NCBI GenBank assembly: GCA_032173965.1
Contig: JAVUNC010000019.1
Coordinates: 5,022,501 to 5,086,500, forward strand
DNA from: Sitta carolinensis
Taxonomy: Eukaryota; Chordata; Aves; Passeriformes; Sittidae
Length of the DNA stretch: 64,000 nucleotides
Direction of reading: 5' to 3'
Part shown: piece after piece, positions 1 through 14,865 of the stretch
How positions within the stretch are numbered: the stretch's first letter is position 1
How the letters are laid out: each line of letters opens with the position of its first letter
The notes under the pieces: generated by a model
What the model saw: only the letters and a program-made list of their open reading frames with translations
Told to the model about the DNA's origin: nothing
The model's database searches: none
Program-made: the position numbers and the translations under genes

Positions 1-3000
1 TACAGAATTAAAATGCTCAGACTTGTCTTTCCGCATTAAAAGTTAGTATGTAAGCCCAAGGTTTCCATTCATGAATTCCTAAGTCGTGTTTGAATTCTTC
101 TGTTACAGTATCCTCAGGTTAAAGAACAATAATTTAAAGTTCTGATAGCTTAAAAATATCTAACCCTGTGGTATTTTCCTTATTTTTATTTATAGAAAAT
201 GCAAATTCTTTTTTTCTTCCTTTGCTTTTTTGGTTCCCCGACATTGTTGAAGACAGCTCCTTTCTCAAAGACTTAAGATGTACAGTGTAGTTTTTTTTAC
301 TTCATTCATGATTTATAGGGATACAGAAAGATTGCAGAATTTAAATTTTACTAGAATCCCAGTCCTGTTATTTTCTAAGCAAGAAGGCTGCACTGGTGTA
401 AGCTGGTTTGTCTTGGAGCATTGATACAGCAATATAACCAAAGGATTTATTTTTAAATTTACGTTCCTTTGAGGCTGAGGGCAGATGCTGTATGATGTCA
501 TTCTGGTTCAACAGACCAGCAGTGTTGAAGAGTGAGAAGGGGTGTGGGGTCTTTAGGGCAATGAAATACCTTTTCCAAGGCTGGTAGCATCAGGCTGAAA
601 TCCCTGCGGGCTTCTTCCTGCAGGTGCTTGTTTCAAGTTAGGCCTGCACAGACATTTAAATTTATTATTATGGTGTCACCCTACAGGGTTTATAGTTCTT
701 TCAGTGAATTCTTTGTAAAAGAACTGGCATCATTTTTTAAAAGGTTATGTTGAATTCGTGTTTCCACAGCACAAGTTGCCATGGATATGTCAGGTTCTTA
801 ATGTTTGTTTACAGAGGAATGAGGTAGAGGAGGTTTATGGTAGCTATTTTCAAATGCAGGTTCTGCTTTCAAGTGATGCTGTTCTCACTGGAGTTAACTG
901 GCCAGCAAATGTAAGTTCTGCTGTGTGCTTTGAGAAGTTCCCTTTGAAAAGAGTTAATGCAGAGATGTTCATGTGTGTATCCTTACTTTGCATTAGTCAG
1001 TTGTCCAGGTTGCTCTATTCTCTCTGCACTAAAATGACCCTGCTGATTTTGTGTGCTCTGTGCTGTGTGTTGGAGTCCTGTCAGTCAGCATTGAAACAGG
1101 GAGGCAATGCACACACCTAGAGCTAAGCACTGCTGCTGCTGCAAAACTGCTGCATTTCATGCTCCTAGACTTGCTATGATTGGGAAAAGAGAATGGTGAT
1201 TTTTTTGGCTGAGAACTGGCATAACAAAGAAATCAAGCCATAAAACTCCTGCATTCATATATGAAATGCCCACGAGAGAGCATTTTTATGTTGTATTACA
1301 TAATACAACACTTGAAGTATGCTTCTGGTCTGTTCTTTGCCTTCCAAGTTATCTGCTTTGCTCCTTCCTAGCTGCACACTTACTTTTCTCCCCTTCCAAA
1401 ATAAAGACCACAAAGATAAATGTGTTTATGTAACCTCTCAAATCTTAATTCAGAAATACAAACTGCTGACTTTGGAGCCCACGCAAACGACCTGCACAGC
1501 ACCAGACTCTGCTGTCAAGTAACCACTAGAAAAAGTATGTGATTAAACCAGAAGTCAAATATTAACTTGTTCCTTTCCCAGGTCACACTGGAAGAGGTGT
1601 GGGCAGGCATGCTCCAAAGCTGAGGAAAACAAACCCTGTGTTTGTCACAGTGAAGGTGTCACTAAGTGCTGCTCATGTCTCATTGTCAGCTCTCCAGTCC
1701 TTAAGGATGAGGCAAACAACTGCTGCAGGACACTTGTTTCAGTTCAAATAGCCAAAAGAGTAGCAAAAAGTCAAGAGGCAGCGTAGTGGAAAAGAATGAA
1801 AAGGTGAATATTCTGTTGTGGAAAGTGAAAGATAAGAGAGAAACACCTGTTAAAGCAGCAGCTGCTAAAAATGGATGACCACTCTAAGTGGAGTAAAAGA
1901 ATTAGCAGCTTTCTTGGGAAAATTGCAGCTTGTGTACATTCTGTGATGAACTTAATTTTGAAACTCCACAGCCACAATGACTGTTCCCTTCCACTTTTGT
2001 AATCAAAGGTGGGTTCTTGAGAGAGGGAGAAGCCTGGGCATGGTCAGTCTGTGCCTGTCGGTTCCTATATGAGCTCTACTGTCAACCTTTTAAAATTGCC
2101 TCACATGTAAAATTTATTAAAAGTATTTTGGGAAAAGTGTGGTAGTCTTACACCTTGTGTGTTCCAAAACCTTGAACCATCTCTATAAAGAAGTGTCTTG
2201 TGTGTTTTAAAAAGTGTCAATGAAATGCCCCCAGTGTGGTTATTTTAGTGCAGTGGGTCTGAGTTTCCAGGTGAAGGTGACAAGATGTTCTCTGGGTTTA
2301 GTATCCATAGCAATAGCCAGAGGTGCCTTTGTGCAGTGACAGGTACAGAGATAGCTGTGTTTGAAACTATTTGTGATTCACAGAAGAGCTCTTTCATTGC
2401 TTTTATAGATGTGGTGCAAAATTATCTTGTGGTTCATGCAAGCTAAATACCACCCCCATTAAACATCTGCATTTTTCCCTACAGAATGGGCAATGTGGAG
2501 TCTGTGCTTTCTGCACCTCTTTAGAGATGCAGTTGCACTGGGTCCTTCCTTGTAGCCAGTCCTGGAGAGTGGGAGAGAATTCTTGCAGAGCAGTCAGACA
2601 AGCTGTAGTCTAGTTTTCTCTGACACAAGTTCAGCTTCTTTGGGAAGAATAGGGCATGGATCTGAAGACATGTCCAGGACTAAATGAAGTTGTGAGAATC
2701 TTTACTGGAATTGTCAAGAAGTGGATTTCTAGCTTCAGATTGTGAGGCCTGGTGTGGTACTGGCTCCACATGCTGCTCTAATATAGCCCATATCCCACAG
2801 ATGAACACACTCAGCAGGGTGTTAAAACATGACAGTGCTTGGGAATGGATGCTTTTTGCTGTCCATGCTTATTTCATTTTATTAGACATTGTCTTAACAT
2901 TATCAGTCTGTCTCTTCTGCTGATAATCACCAGTGACCAAATGCTCTTGGGTTAAAACACTTTAATGGCAGTTCAAGCCTAATTCCAAAGTAGATTTTTA

Positions 3001-6000
3001 AATAAAAAGCCACCAGGTTTTTGTTTAGTGTGTTGGGTTTGGGTTTTTTTCAATCATCCCATAGGTTGATTTCCCATACCTGGAGATTGTGCTGTACACA
3101 GAAAGGCCACTTGGCCCAGATGACAGGGAAGAAAACCCAAAGTGCTGTCTACATCTGTTTGGTTACCTCTTTTTCCATCAATGCTCTTGGCCAGCTTCCG
3201 AAGCTGACACTACCAACCATCAAGATCCTAATATTCACAGAGTAATCTCTATTAAACCCTTAATCCACAGTGAGAAAATGCCCCAGATGCAGAATGTTGG
3301 GATTAAAAAAAAAAAGATACTCAGAATTTTGTTCTCTTATTCCAAAAGGGGTGACTGCTGCTCTGAATGTGTCAGTGTGAAGGAAGCTGAGCAGCCACCT
3401 TGGTTTTAAGCTCTCCTTGCTTCCATATAACCCTTCTGGAACAGATCATGGGATGTAGGGTATATTTTGAACTAAATTAGATGAGGCTTTAAAGTGAGAA
3501 TGCTCAGTATATGACAAGTGTCAAGTTCAGTTTTGCTGGAAAATAATTATTATTTATCTGTTTTTCCTCAAGGTGTTTTCACATAAAAGATCCCCTGTTG
3601 CGTGCAAGAACTGAAGCTTGTTCTACGAGCCATAAAACATGAGCTTAATATTCTGAATTTATGAGACTTAATCTTCAGTATTGCTGTTTCTCTGTAATCT
3701 GCTTTTGGTGTAATTAATTTCCTTTGAGAGAGGAATGAGTGTGTATTACTGCTTAAAGGAGTTTTGGGAAATTTGTCCCAAACCATAGGTTAGGTGTTAA
3801 AACTTAGAAGTTCCCTTTGTATGCAGATGGGATGTGGGAGTCTCCTGAGAGTTCCTGATTTGCACTTCTGTGCTGCTTTGTGCAAACAGTACTTGATAGC
3901 AGGAACTTGCCTCCAACTGTGTTCTTGCAGGAATTTGTTATTCTTGATCTCAGGGGGTATCGCTTGTTTGATCCCCAGGCTCTTTATTAATCTTCCGTGC
4001 TGAATGCCTGAGAGAACTTGTGATAGGCAGGTATGGTCAGTTTAATAAATGAAGGCGTTGTTGTATCTATCTGAAACCTCACGAGAGGACCTCTGTGCTG
4101 GGACTGTTCTGTAAGGCTGCCAGGGCCTGAGAGGGTTCCTGCTGAGAAATGGTATTTTTGAAGGTTCTTGAAGGGTGTGGTTGAATTCATACTTCTCTTA
4201 TCCACATGAGAGAAATAACTCTATAAACAGTATGCCGTGATTCTTTCTCAAAGTTGTAAGGAGCAGGTATGTGGACTTACAAAAAAAAAAGGAGTAAGAA
4301 ATTGTTCTCAGCTGTTTTTTCATTCTTATTTAAATAACTGACCTATTTGATCTTGTTTCCTGTTGCTTTTAGTGATAATTTAGCTGAAACTTGGAGAACA
4401 GATTCTTTGCTTGTGGTGCTTTTGATGTGATGTCCATCATCTATAAAGTCATGACCAGGTCAGGGACCTAAGGCCTTGCAAGACTTTTATGTTGCATTGG
4501 GTTTTTTTGTGAAACATAAGTGTAGTCATTTTAAGTAACCGTTTTTTCCTGTGTTATTCCTTTCTTCTCCTTTTGGGATTAACATAAAATAAATTATCAG
4601 CTACTTAGCACCAGAACTCTGTATTCTAATTTCTGGGGGGAAAATCTCCTAAATAGAGAAATCAAGTTAATTACTGGAAGTATGTGATTTTTTGTGAAAC
4701 TCTGAATTAAGCATACAAAACTCTTTTCAATGTCTTGCTGTGCTAGAAAGAAGGATTTTTACACTGGGGGAGTTCTTCATACTTTTGAAAGCATGGCGAG
4801 ATTGCCAGTGTTCATAAGTAGAATGCTTTTTCAAATACAATGGCAATGCACTTAAAGTGGATGTTATAAAGTCTGTTTACTGGCTTGTCAGTTATCTATA
4901 ACCTCTACTTTCTTGCTATGTATCAATTTTTACACATTTTGGGGATTAAAAAATCGATGGCTTGGGATTCACGCATTTAAAATTTCTTTTGCGTTGGTAT
5001 TTGTGCACTTGTCGCTTCTTGAGCAGGCTCTTTGTTTTCTGTTTATGTCTGAATAGAATGGACGTGCATGTTAAGGATGGTACTGGGAAATCTCTGCTAG
5101 GGATTCCTTAGGTCTGTAAAATCCTGGAAGTACAGGGGCAGCCTGCTCACCCTCCTTGTTGCACAGAGGCACTGGTGTTCCTGCAGACAGAAACCCTAAC
5201 TTTTGAGTTATGGTGGTGAAGGGAGTCTGTGAAGTGCAAATACACATTACTGGGGTATTGTATGTGTTATAATGACTCATATTTAGCAAAAGACTGTGGC
5301 TTGCCTCAATCCTGCATGGCTGCTGTTAAACTTTTATTTGTTTTCCCTGATATTTTAGACTTTTTAGCAGCTGTCACTAATCGTGCCGTTGAACAGTGTG
5401 AGAGCTAGTTGGAAACAGGTGGTGCATGCTCCAAATACCTTGAGATACAAATGATGGTCAGCAGTGTTGTTACTGAAATGTAGATATTTGTGCCAGCTTG
5501 TGTTGGTTTTGTTTCAGCAGACTGTCCGTATTCTGTGCTGTGAAGAACGTACAAAGCATTCAAAAATTAATTTAGGCTATAAAATGTTGCTGAAACATCC
5601 ATTTACCTTGAATTGCTAAGGCTGTACAAAGCCAACATCGAATTTGCTGGCTTTGTTGTAGAAGGCATGGATTAAAGCAGCAGCAGAACGACTCTCAGCT
5701 GAAAGACAGCTTTGTATGGAGCATTTCATTTAGCACGCTGCAGTTCCCACCCCGAATATTCCCATGTCCAGGGAATATGGAGTGTGTATAACTGGGAGAT
5801 ACACTTCACAGTGATATCTTTCACAAGCAGGCACTTTGGGAAGGTTCAGACTTCAGGCAGGCTCATCTGGTATTTTGTACCTTTTTTCATTTGCAATAGC
5901 TTTTCCTGTAGCACAACATTAGTTTTGGGTCTTAAATCTGTTTTCAAATTGAGCCTTGTAAAGTTGCCGCTAAAAGTGTGTGGGTTTGAGCATGCTGTAA

Positions 6001-9000
6001 TTGAAGACTTTAGAGAAGAAGAAAATTGAGGTGATTAATTGGGCCTCCTTAATTGAATCTGTGGCTGAAAGACTCTTATTAAACCTTTTGAAAATATTGT
6101 CCGTATCTCTGTACAATGTTGTTTTGCTAATCTGTTCAGTCAAGTAAATGAGGGTTGATTCAGAGCTTTCTTTTAAGCAAAGTCCCTAGACCATTAGGCT
6201 GGCTAAAATAAATGTAGACATTTGGTTTTCATTAGTGTTGTAACTGAAACAAAAACATTTTAATGACTGATCCCAGAGTGTTTTGAAGTTTGTGCAACTT
6301 TGCTAGGAAGGTATTTAAGCTGTAGTATCAGTTGCAAGTTGGCCATAAGCCAGGGTTTCAAAGCTGTGTCAAAGCAAAATGTTGGGTTTCCAGAGGGTTA
6401 CAAAACAGGAAAACTTTCAGAGGGGAGAAGTACTGGAAGGTAGCTACCAATAAAATTTACACTGGTGAAATGAAATTGTCTGCTAAAAGGAGACAGTGAC
6501 AATGTTCATGCTGTACTGTGGTTTGCTGCTTTGTTAAAGAGGTGTTTCAGTTATTTGGAAAGAAACCTAATTTTGAGCTCTAATACTTACATTCACAAAG
6601 AATTAACTTTCCCCAAGGAGTAGTATGCATATTTAGGTGGGCTTTTGGTATCTTAAACTTGAGCAAAATGAGATCCTGCTTCTAAGGGAAAGAACTTAAT
6701 ATATTGCTTACAAGATCTAATTTTAAAAGTACTTTTTAGGAGAATATTTAGGTTGGTCTTGAAAGATGATGGCAGTGAAATCTGATAACAATTAGCATGT
6801 AGTCTTGGTCTTGGACAAATAATCTATAGCTTTATGTTTGTGGGAGAAGCTGGAGATTGTTAAAGTGCTGTAAGAGGAAGATTGCTTATTCTGTATCACA
6901 CTGTAGCCACAATAATGTCTCGGGGCAAACCTGCAGAAATTGTTGAAATGTTCTGGGTGATCAGGGGTCAGCCAAGGAGGCAGGGACTGGATATCAAGAG
7001 TTTCATCGTGGCCAGACTGCATTCTTGTGGTTGCTGCTTGGCTTGGGTACCAAAAGTACTGTTTACCAGAATAGTCTTAGGTTTTGGTGTCTCTGTTTTA
7101 TTTTTTGTGTCCCTATGGTTGATTTGGGTGTAAGTGACAATTAGAAAAAAACAGATGTCTTCATTTAGAATATTAGAAATGGGTAGCTATTTGAGCTATT
7201 TGGGAAAACCAGCACTTCTGGCAAGAAACTCTAGAACTTCTTGGATGGAATTACAGAACGGTTCATCTGAACATGTTTGAATTTTGATGGGTTCTTTTGC
7301 ATAGTTATAACCTTAGTGATTTAGCTGTAGTTGACTTAAACCAAGTGTTCTTACAAAAAATCTTTGTCATGAGCAAGAAGTAGTGATCTGAGAGTTTCAT
7401 CCCAGTTTTCCAGCTGTTATGTTGATATTCCACTTCATATATTCACCTTTTAGGAATAGCGTTCTTACGTAGAGATTTTGCATATCACGAGGGTTTTATT
7501 TGAATGCCTCAATTAAAGATTTTTACAGACATCAAATAATGAAAAGTTGCTGCCCTTCTGGGATGGGTCTGAAAGGCAGTTTGTCTTTCCTCTTCTCCCA
7601 TCTTCTGTCTCCAGGATATTTCTTCTGTGGTTTCACTGTTGGGATGTTGTAGCTGAATTGTCCCATCTCTTAAAGCTTGTGGAGAGCACTGTGTACTTAC
7701 ACCTTCATGTTCTGCAAATGGAAATAAAGGAACAGATGCAGATGAATGTTTGCTTTGGTTTGTTTAGTTACAGGTTAGAAATATGTTCACATTGCAGTTG
7801 GGTTTGCTAGGCCGTGTAATAGTCATCTGACCACAGGATTGTAATAGAGATAAAATATTTTGCTGAAGATACTTTGCCTCAGCTGAAGATTTTGGTAGTA
7901 CCAGTTTTGTGTTGTTCCACACCTGAGAAAGAACAATCTGTCATCATAATTCAGTTTAAGAAAGATAACTTCTTTCTGTGCTCATAAAATGCTAGAAGCT
8001 TGTCTATAATTGCACTGTTCTTTGAAACCACTTCAGTCAGTTTTTATTTTTTTTATATCTTCTCCCATTCTAATAGTCATTAGAGGTTCTTAAAAAATAC
8101 TACTTTCAAGTCTAATTTTACTTAATTTCTTGAGAATATCTAGCTGAGATTTATTACTATTTGGTAGCACCATAATCTTGGTACTGAAAGGAAATACTGA
8201 CTTGATGCTAATATTAACATGAAGAGAAACATCTGATCTAGCCTAAAATATTAAAAACCTTATTAGAAAGGGGAAAACCGTTCAGTACCCTTTGGCTGTA
8301 CTACTTATTCCTTATTTTTTTTTTAATATTGTGGTAATTTGAGAAGAGATGAGATGGAGATGGCAGAGGACTGAATAGCTGTGAGAAGGCAGGGAGAAGC
8401 CAAATCTTTATTTGTACAAGGCCTGTCAGAGTGCTGGCTGTGTATAGGAGCAATGATGCTTTTTGCAAGTGTGGAGGAACAGAATAAGCAAGAAGAGAAT
8501 GCACCATTATTAAACTGGAGAAAAGGCAAGTTGAGGAAGAATGTGGAATCTTACTATCTCAGAGTTTGTGAAGTTGTTTGAGCCAGAGGCATGAAAAGCT
8601 TAACATCTTAAACAGCAGATATTTACCTCTCTTCCAATAGTCCTTCTGTTGGCATTTAATAGTATGAGCAGCTAATAGTTCCTGACAACCATAAAAATTT
8701 GCAGTGCCCTAAACTTTGCTGTATTCCATGGTTAACATCATGTGGCAGGGAATCTTAAAGGCTGATTGATTTTAAAGACATTAAGGTGCCAAATTTAGAT
8801 TTTTATTGAATGTTCCCTTGTCAGGAGCAGACAACTTGCTTTGCTTCTGTTGTATTTCTCTCCACTGTTAGGCTGCTACTGGGAGCAATATTCTTTCTAA
8901 TAAGGCTCCTGAGCATGGAGCTGCAGTAAGAGCAGCAACATCTGTCTGTAATAAGGCTTTGCTCTCTCTCCTGCTTTGTTATTTCCATATGCCAAATGCC

Positions 9001-12000
9001 TGGTGGCTTCGTGGAGCTGAATCTTGCTCAAAGCACCTGAGGTGTGGGGAAGAAAATGAAGGTGCTGTGTGCAAACCCAGGAGATGCAGGCAGCTGAGGG
9101 AGAAACAATGTAAGGTGGAAATATAAATTCTAAGCTCAGGAATATGTGAAGCTCTTAAGTCTTTGAGACTATGAGGAGAGAGCTTCCCAGTTCTGATGAA
9201 CTTCTCTGTGTGGTTATTCTCCATTTAACTTTTAGGAAGTACAGCACACTCCTTTGCAAGGGAAATAGCTTCTGTAAGTTCAGTGGGTTTGGTATGGCTT
9301 TTTTTCCCCTCCACACCTGGGAAAGTCAGAATGACAAGAGTGTTGTTTTACTAGGGAGAGTTAGGATGGAGGGTAGATGGAAATTCTGTGATTGGGAAAT
9401 TGGTTTCTTGATGCTGCTGGAGAAGAGGAAAAGCAGGGATTGGGCAAAGATGCTGCAGTACTGACAAGAACTTTGCTTTGAGAGAAGGACCTGAAGAATC
9501 AATCAAGAACAATGATGAAGAGGTTTTGGTTGGCAGTTGCATTAAGGTAAATTTTACAAGTACAGTAATTGACTTTTAAATAATAACTGATCAAATGAGC
9601 CATTATTATCTCTAAAGAACTGGAAACAGCAAAGTCGCATGTATGCAATTTTAAAGGAAATTAAATAACTGAGGATTCTTTTTACTGATTTTTTTTTTTT
9701 TAATTTTCATTATTCTGCTTGTAATTTTTGCTATATCTGATTTGACTCTGGTAAAAAGCAGGTAGAACAATTAAGTTATTTCAATTATGTGCAAACATAA
9801 ATGCAGCCTGCAGCAGAAGTGCAGACCTAATGGATATGCTTGGTGGGATGGAAGCTGGGCACAGGCTGTGCAGGGTGAGGTCCTGCAGCAGGGGAGGGTG
9901 TGCCACTAAAATGACATCAGTGCTTCACTTAAACATCGACCCTGTCAGTGGAAGCAAAACAATTTCTGTGTGATTCATGGAATTGTTGACTTGGTGGAGT
10001 TTTTCCCTTTGGTTTGCCCCATTGCTTGGATAAGCAATGAAGGTAGCTGTAGGAATACTTACTTGAAATTTGGAATTAACCGTTTTTCATGTGATGAAAT
10101 AGATACTTTGTCTGGGTGAAAATACTGATGTGGTTTCTCTATGGAATTGAAAATTTATAAAGTTTTTAGGTGACAGAACTGGAAGTAAAGCATGCAAATG
10201 AAACTAACCTGTCTCTAAAATCCTCAAGAAAAGAGACTTCTGGCTCGCTTTCTGCCAGCAAGGAGATTCTTAGTTTCTTTTTCTTAGTGAATGTTCACTT
10301 TCAGTGGCCCACTACTGCCACTGATGACTTTAAAGATTCCAGAAGCAAAGTTTTAATGTGATTAACCTGAGACATTAAGCAGAGATTAAATTAGAATTTC
10401 TTAAGCATTCTTGGTTCATGGAAAGTAGAGCAAATCAGCAGACTGTGAAATAGTGATCAGTCTGCCTTGAAGTTTTAAGCTGGGAGTGGGAGTGCTGGAA
10501 TGCCAGATTTCTGCCTCCTCCCTGACTTTTACTTTTTGAGACTTTGCACTGCACTTTTTCAAAGAAAGGTCATGAGTAGGAGCATAGTCCCCTACTATTT
10601 CTGAGTGCTCAGAGTCTTCTCTGAGAGGAGAGTGAGTGGGGTGATAAACTGCTTTCCCTCTTTCCATTACCTCATCCTTCCACCTCCTTGTTTTTCCAGT
10701 AGAAGCCAGTGTTGCAGACACTAGTTTTTTTCATCCTCCTACAGTGACCTGATGGGCAAATTGCATGTTTTAATGGTTTGGTACAAAAAGCCTAATTCTT
10801 GTCTGTGCTGTGCTGTGAAATAAAAGTGTGCACTTCATGTTTCTGCTTAGTTTAGCAATTCCAGGAGGAAGTGGTGTTTGTATTTGTCTTTTCATTTCTC
10901 AGAGCTGAATGATTATCTGCTCCTTTCAGGAAATGAGGGAGGAATGACAAACCACCTCACTGCTTGCATCCCCTTTCTGTCCCATCTAGCTCTGCTGCAG
11001 TCCATAAGAGCAGGTCCTGCCTGGGGAATGGAGCAGTTTCTCAGATGCATTTTAGCTCTGAGTTACTTAGTGCCAACAGCTGCTTCCATCTGTGTCCATG
11101 TGCAGGAAGAGATGTTCAGCTGAACAGGCAGCTTGCCTTTTTATTGTGGGGTGGATAATGCTCACATATGGTCTCAGTTTGCAAAGATGCAGAATATAGC
11201 AGATTTTTTATGAAGCTCATTGAGCAAAATATGACTGTAAGAGTTGGGTATGTTTATATTTTAAAAACAAACAAACAGCTAAACACCACCCTGAATCTCA
11301 TACTGGTAATTTGAAGCTATGACCTGTTTGGGCATCTATCCACATAAATTTGTTATAAAAGGCAGGTACGTTATTTTTCTTTATATATTCCACCCTAAAA
11401 GTGAAATGCTGTTTTCTGTCAAGGTCTCCAGAGAGGGAGCCAGGGCCTTTGGCCTGTGTTCCCAGTTCTGACAGTGTACCTAGACTCTATTTGCAACTGG
11501 CTGATGTCATCACAGGCAAAGTTTCAATTCATTGAGTCTGTGCACCTCAGTCTGCAAAATATATTTTTGATGCAAATATATCTTTGGGCTTTGGGGTCTA
11601 TATGAACTATGGGTTTAGTTATTAAAAAAATACCCCCCAAACCAGTAAACCGAGAAGTAGAAATTCTATTTTAATATAAAGACAAGTGAATTTTCACTTT
11701 TCCTTTAAAAACAATGTGGATATTGTGTTGCACATAGAAGTCTTTTTTTGCTAAAACAGAGAGGATATTTGCCCTACTACACGTGTTAGCTGTTATTTGC
11801 AACATCAAACTTGGAGCCCAGCAGCCAATTCTTTTCTCAAGTACTGTGATTAAACACTTGTTTTACTCTTGCTTGCAGACAGAGGGGAAAGAATGGGGTA
11901 AGTCCCACTTCTGCACCAGACAGATTAATTAATATCCTGACAATTTAGCTTTTGTGAAGACGAGTTATGTCTTGGAATCCTTCACACTGGTGAGTTCCAA

Positions 12001-14657
12001 CAGGAGAAGCTGAGGTGTGATGCTGCCTTAGGTCAGCAGGAGGGAAGACAAGGGATGCTCAGTCCCCTGCAGTGTGCACAGAAGGGTGAGGAAGCATGGC
12101 TTAACTAAAGTTTAAAAGCACTCTAATTATGTATTTGGAGCCAACAGCTAAGTTCTGATAGCTTTAATAGAGGTGTAAATAATGTTAGCTGAAAAAAATG
12201 AAAAGCAGACCTGCTCAGATATTCTCTCAGTCTGCTTCTATGTTTCCTGCAGAGTATAAATTTTTTAAAAAAAACATGTTTTATTCAAATGTTGTTGGAA
12301 GTACTGTCTCCCTTTCTGCAATACTGTGTGTTTCAGTGATCAGTTTAGACATGTCCCACTTTGAAGTGGTCTATATCTAATTACCTTGTTAAAATTCCAA
12401 GCAGAGCTCCACTTAAAAATTTAATCTGAGATTCCCATGTGAGGCTGATCAGTTCAGACTGTTTATTTTCAATCCAGATACAACTGCTTTTTCACTCTAA
12501 GAAAAAATTTGATTTCTTAGAAAAACTATGTAGGAAGTGTGAAGTCCATGGTGTTCTGATAATGAGGGACTTGTTTTGATCTTTCTCATAAGTATCCTTT
12601 GCAGAGAAGTGATTTTCCTAGATGAGCACAAATACTTTCTACTAGTTTATTTCCACCTCAAATAAAGACTAGATAAACATGAGATCATATTCCTGATGTT
12701 AATCAGGTATTAAGAGTATTAGAAATCTGCCATCAGATATTTGCATACAAATATTTACCTTTTGATTGTTTCAATTACACAGGTTTGATTACATTTTGGG
12801 TTTTGAGTAAGGTACTTTATATTCATGTCATAGGCAAGATCAGCAAGATGCTTCAGCCAAGGAATTACATTTCCTTGGACAGCTAATTCATGTGGCTTTC
12901 CACACCCAGCACAAACTGCATCAGAGAGGCCTTGACTGGAACATGCTGAGACTCTTCTGCCCCAGTGATAATCTCTGAGGGATGCTGAAATAATATCAGG
13001 TCATTTTTGAAGGCAAGTCTGCTCCCTTCCCATCACTCCCGAGGTTTCCACTGAGTAAAGCATTTTACTCTCAGTTCTGAAATCAACTCATTTGTACAAT
13101 TTGCATGAGCAGTCAAAAAGTTGTCTGATAACTTTTTTTAATGGCTGTTACCTGAAGCTGAGTATCAGCTGGTGTGCTGGAGATCCTCCTCTCCTTCTCC
13201 TGGTATCTAAGCTTTATAGTTATAGCAAAAGTTCCTGCCAGCACAAACAAGAGGCAGAATTTGGATGCAGAACATTGCATATGACAGCAATCTTTGCTGC
13301 ATGTGCATGCTAACAGTGAATCAGCAGTGCCCAGACAGCAGACAACAGCAGTCTCATGGGATTTCTTAAAACTGCATGTCATGCAATAGGATTTATGACT
13401 AAAAATATCTCAGGGCATTAGGGCTGTTTCTAATGTGCTGAAAAACATGCAGAGGTCTGCATGTTCCATTGTCAAGAGGTTCTCCATGTTAACCCTTCTT
13501 GGGACAGTGAACTTCCATGTACAGCAGTTGGACACACAACCTCGCTCCATATTCTGATTTAACTTTCTGCTCTGGAAACTAAGAGCAGTGTATTTGGATG
13601 CATGTCTGTGATTCCTCTGCCTTGTGATTTGTTCAATTTCTGCTGCTTATCACTTTTCAAGTAAAACAGATGTGACTGGCTAAAGACCCTTCATTTCTCT
13701 GCCTGTTTGGAATCCATTTTGGATTGCCTGGGATGTAGGAGGAGAAGACAAATATTGCAAAATATTTTAAGCTGTGACAGTCAATGCCTGATTATCTTAA
13801 ATCTCCAATGAGTGTACTGATTGAACCAGCAAAATCCTTCCACAAATACTGGTTTCTCTCAAATTGATAAAGAAGTTAACTCAGCCTCTTACCTGTGACA
13901 GGCTGCTTTGGGGATTTTGGCCTCCTTTTTGACTTTAAGGAGGAAAATAAGTTTTGGGGTTTTTATTATTCCCTTGTGTTCCAGCCTGATGATGACATGC
14001 CTTCAGTCTCTGCTCTTCTCTAATGTTATTCTGGCTCCCAGACAGATTCCCCCTCTTCAAGTCCTTTCATTTTCTTCTCAGAAAGTTTGTCCAAAAGGCC
14101 AAAAGGAAGGATTTTCAGATGTGTAACACTTCCAGATGCACGCTTCCAGCAATGCCAGGTATTTGACCAAGCCCATCACATTAAGGACAAATTAAAAACC
14201 TGCTTTGCCATGAATATTTGTCTGATCTCTACCTGTTTCTGCTTATTCTTGTGGCCATGTTGAAAAGCTTCCTGTAGTGAACATATCAGTTTGGGTTGTT
14301 CTCCAGCTGACCTCCCATCTCAACTTCACAGTGAATGTCTGAGCTTCTGGGTGGCAAGCTGTCCTTTTTACATCCACCTTGGTGTCTGTTTTGTGGGGAT
14401 CTTCATTGAACCAGATGCTCAGAATGTGAGGTGCTTGTGCACAAATAGTGGCTTGGGCCAAAATCCTCAAAGTACCTGAGCATGGTGTAGTGAAGACATG
14501 CCTGTAGCTAAAATCCTACAATTCCTTCCTTGACAAGAAGCTGTTTGAATCATATCCACCTTTAGTTCCATTGATATTTAGGATTTTCAGTGTCAAAACA
14601 GCTCAATTCAATTACAAGCTCTCATTGTTCAGATTGTTTCTACCTGCCTGAGACCTA
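1..14657. other. Non-genic sequence, no feature recognised
   Basis: This is AT-rich sequence with frequent stops in all frames and short homopolymers. The longest open frame (758-1120, + strand, 120 codons) shows no family motif and no codon-like composition. No exon of the genes expected upstream of DISP1 in vertebrates (FAM177B, BROX, AIDA, from memory of the human order) was recognised, though short exons could be missed by eye. It is either intergenic or intron of an upstream alternative transcript. Confidence 0.7.
1289..1310. repeat. Perfect inverted repeat, 10-bp arms
   Basis: TGTTGTATTA and its reverse complement TAATACAACA are separated by two bases. It could form a small cruciform. 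AT-rich palindromes of this size can occur by chance, and there is no gene nearby to give it a role. Confidence 0.8.
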
Positions 14658-14865
14658 TTACAGAATCACAGATGCATTAGGGTTGGAAGGGACCTCTGGA
14701 GATCCCCAGTCCAACCCCTCCAAGGCAGGGTGACCTGGAGCAGGTGACACAGGAACGTGTCCAGATGGGGTTTGACTGTTTCCAGAGAGGAACACTCCAT
14801 GACCTCCCTGAGCAGCCTGTTCCAGTGCTATTGCTTTAAAGAATATTTGAAGAAGGAACTCTCTC
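14658..14865 (-). mobile_element. CR1 LINE fragment, 3' end
   Basis: Read on the + strand, this starts TTACAGAATCACAGA and continues TTAGGGTTGGAAGGGACC, CCAGTCCAACCCCTCC and AGCAGCCTGTTCCAGTGCT. This is the reverse complement of the 3' end of the chicken-repeat-1 family, with its ATTCTGTG-type terminal repeat at the left. The match is clear to about 14829 and decays to AAGAAGGAACT near 14860. The element is 5'-truncated, carries no reverse transcriptase sequence, and is diverged and inactive. It is the only transposon remnant I can name in the window and points to a bird or other reptile genome. Confidence 0.9.

Noticed and set aside
758..1120. 120-codon plus-strand open frame
   Set aside because: The translation has no recognisable domain, and the Leu/Cys-rich end comes from TG/CT-rich DNA. 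One frame of this length is expected by chance in 64 kb.
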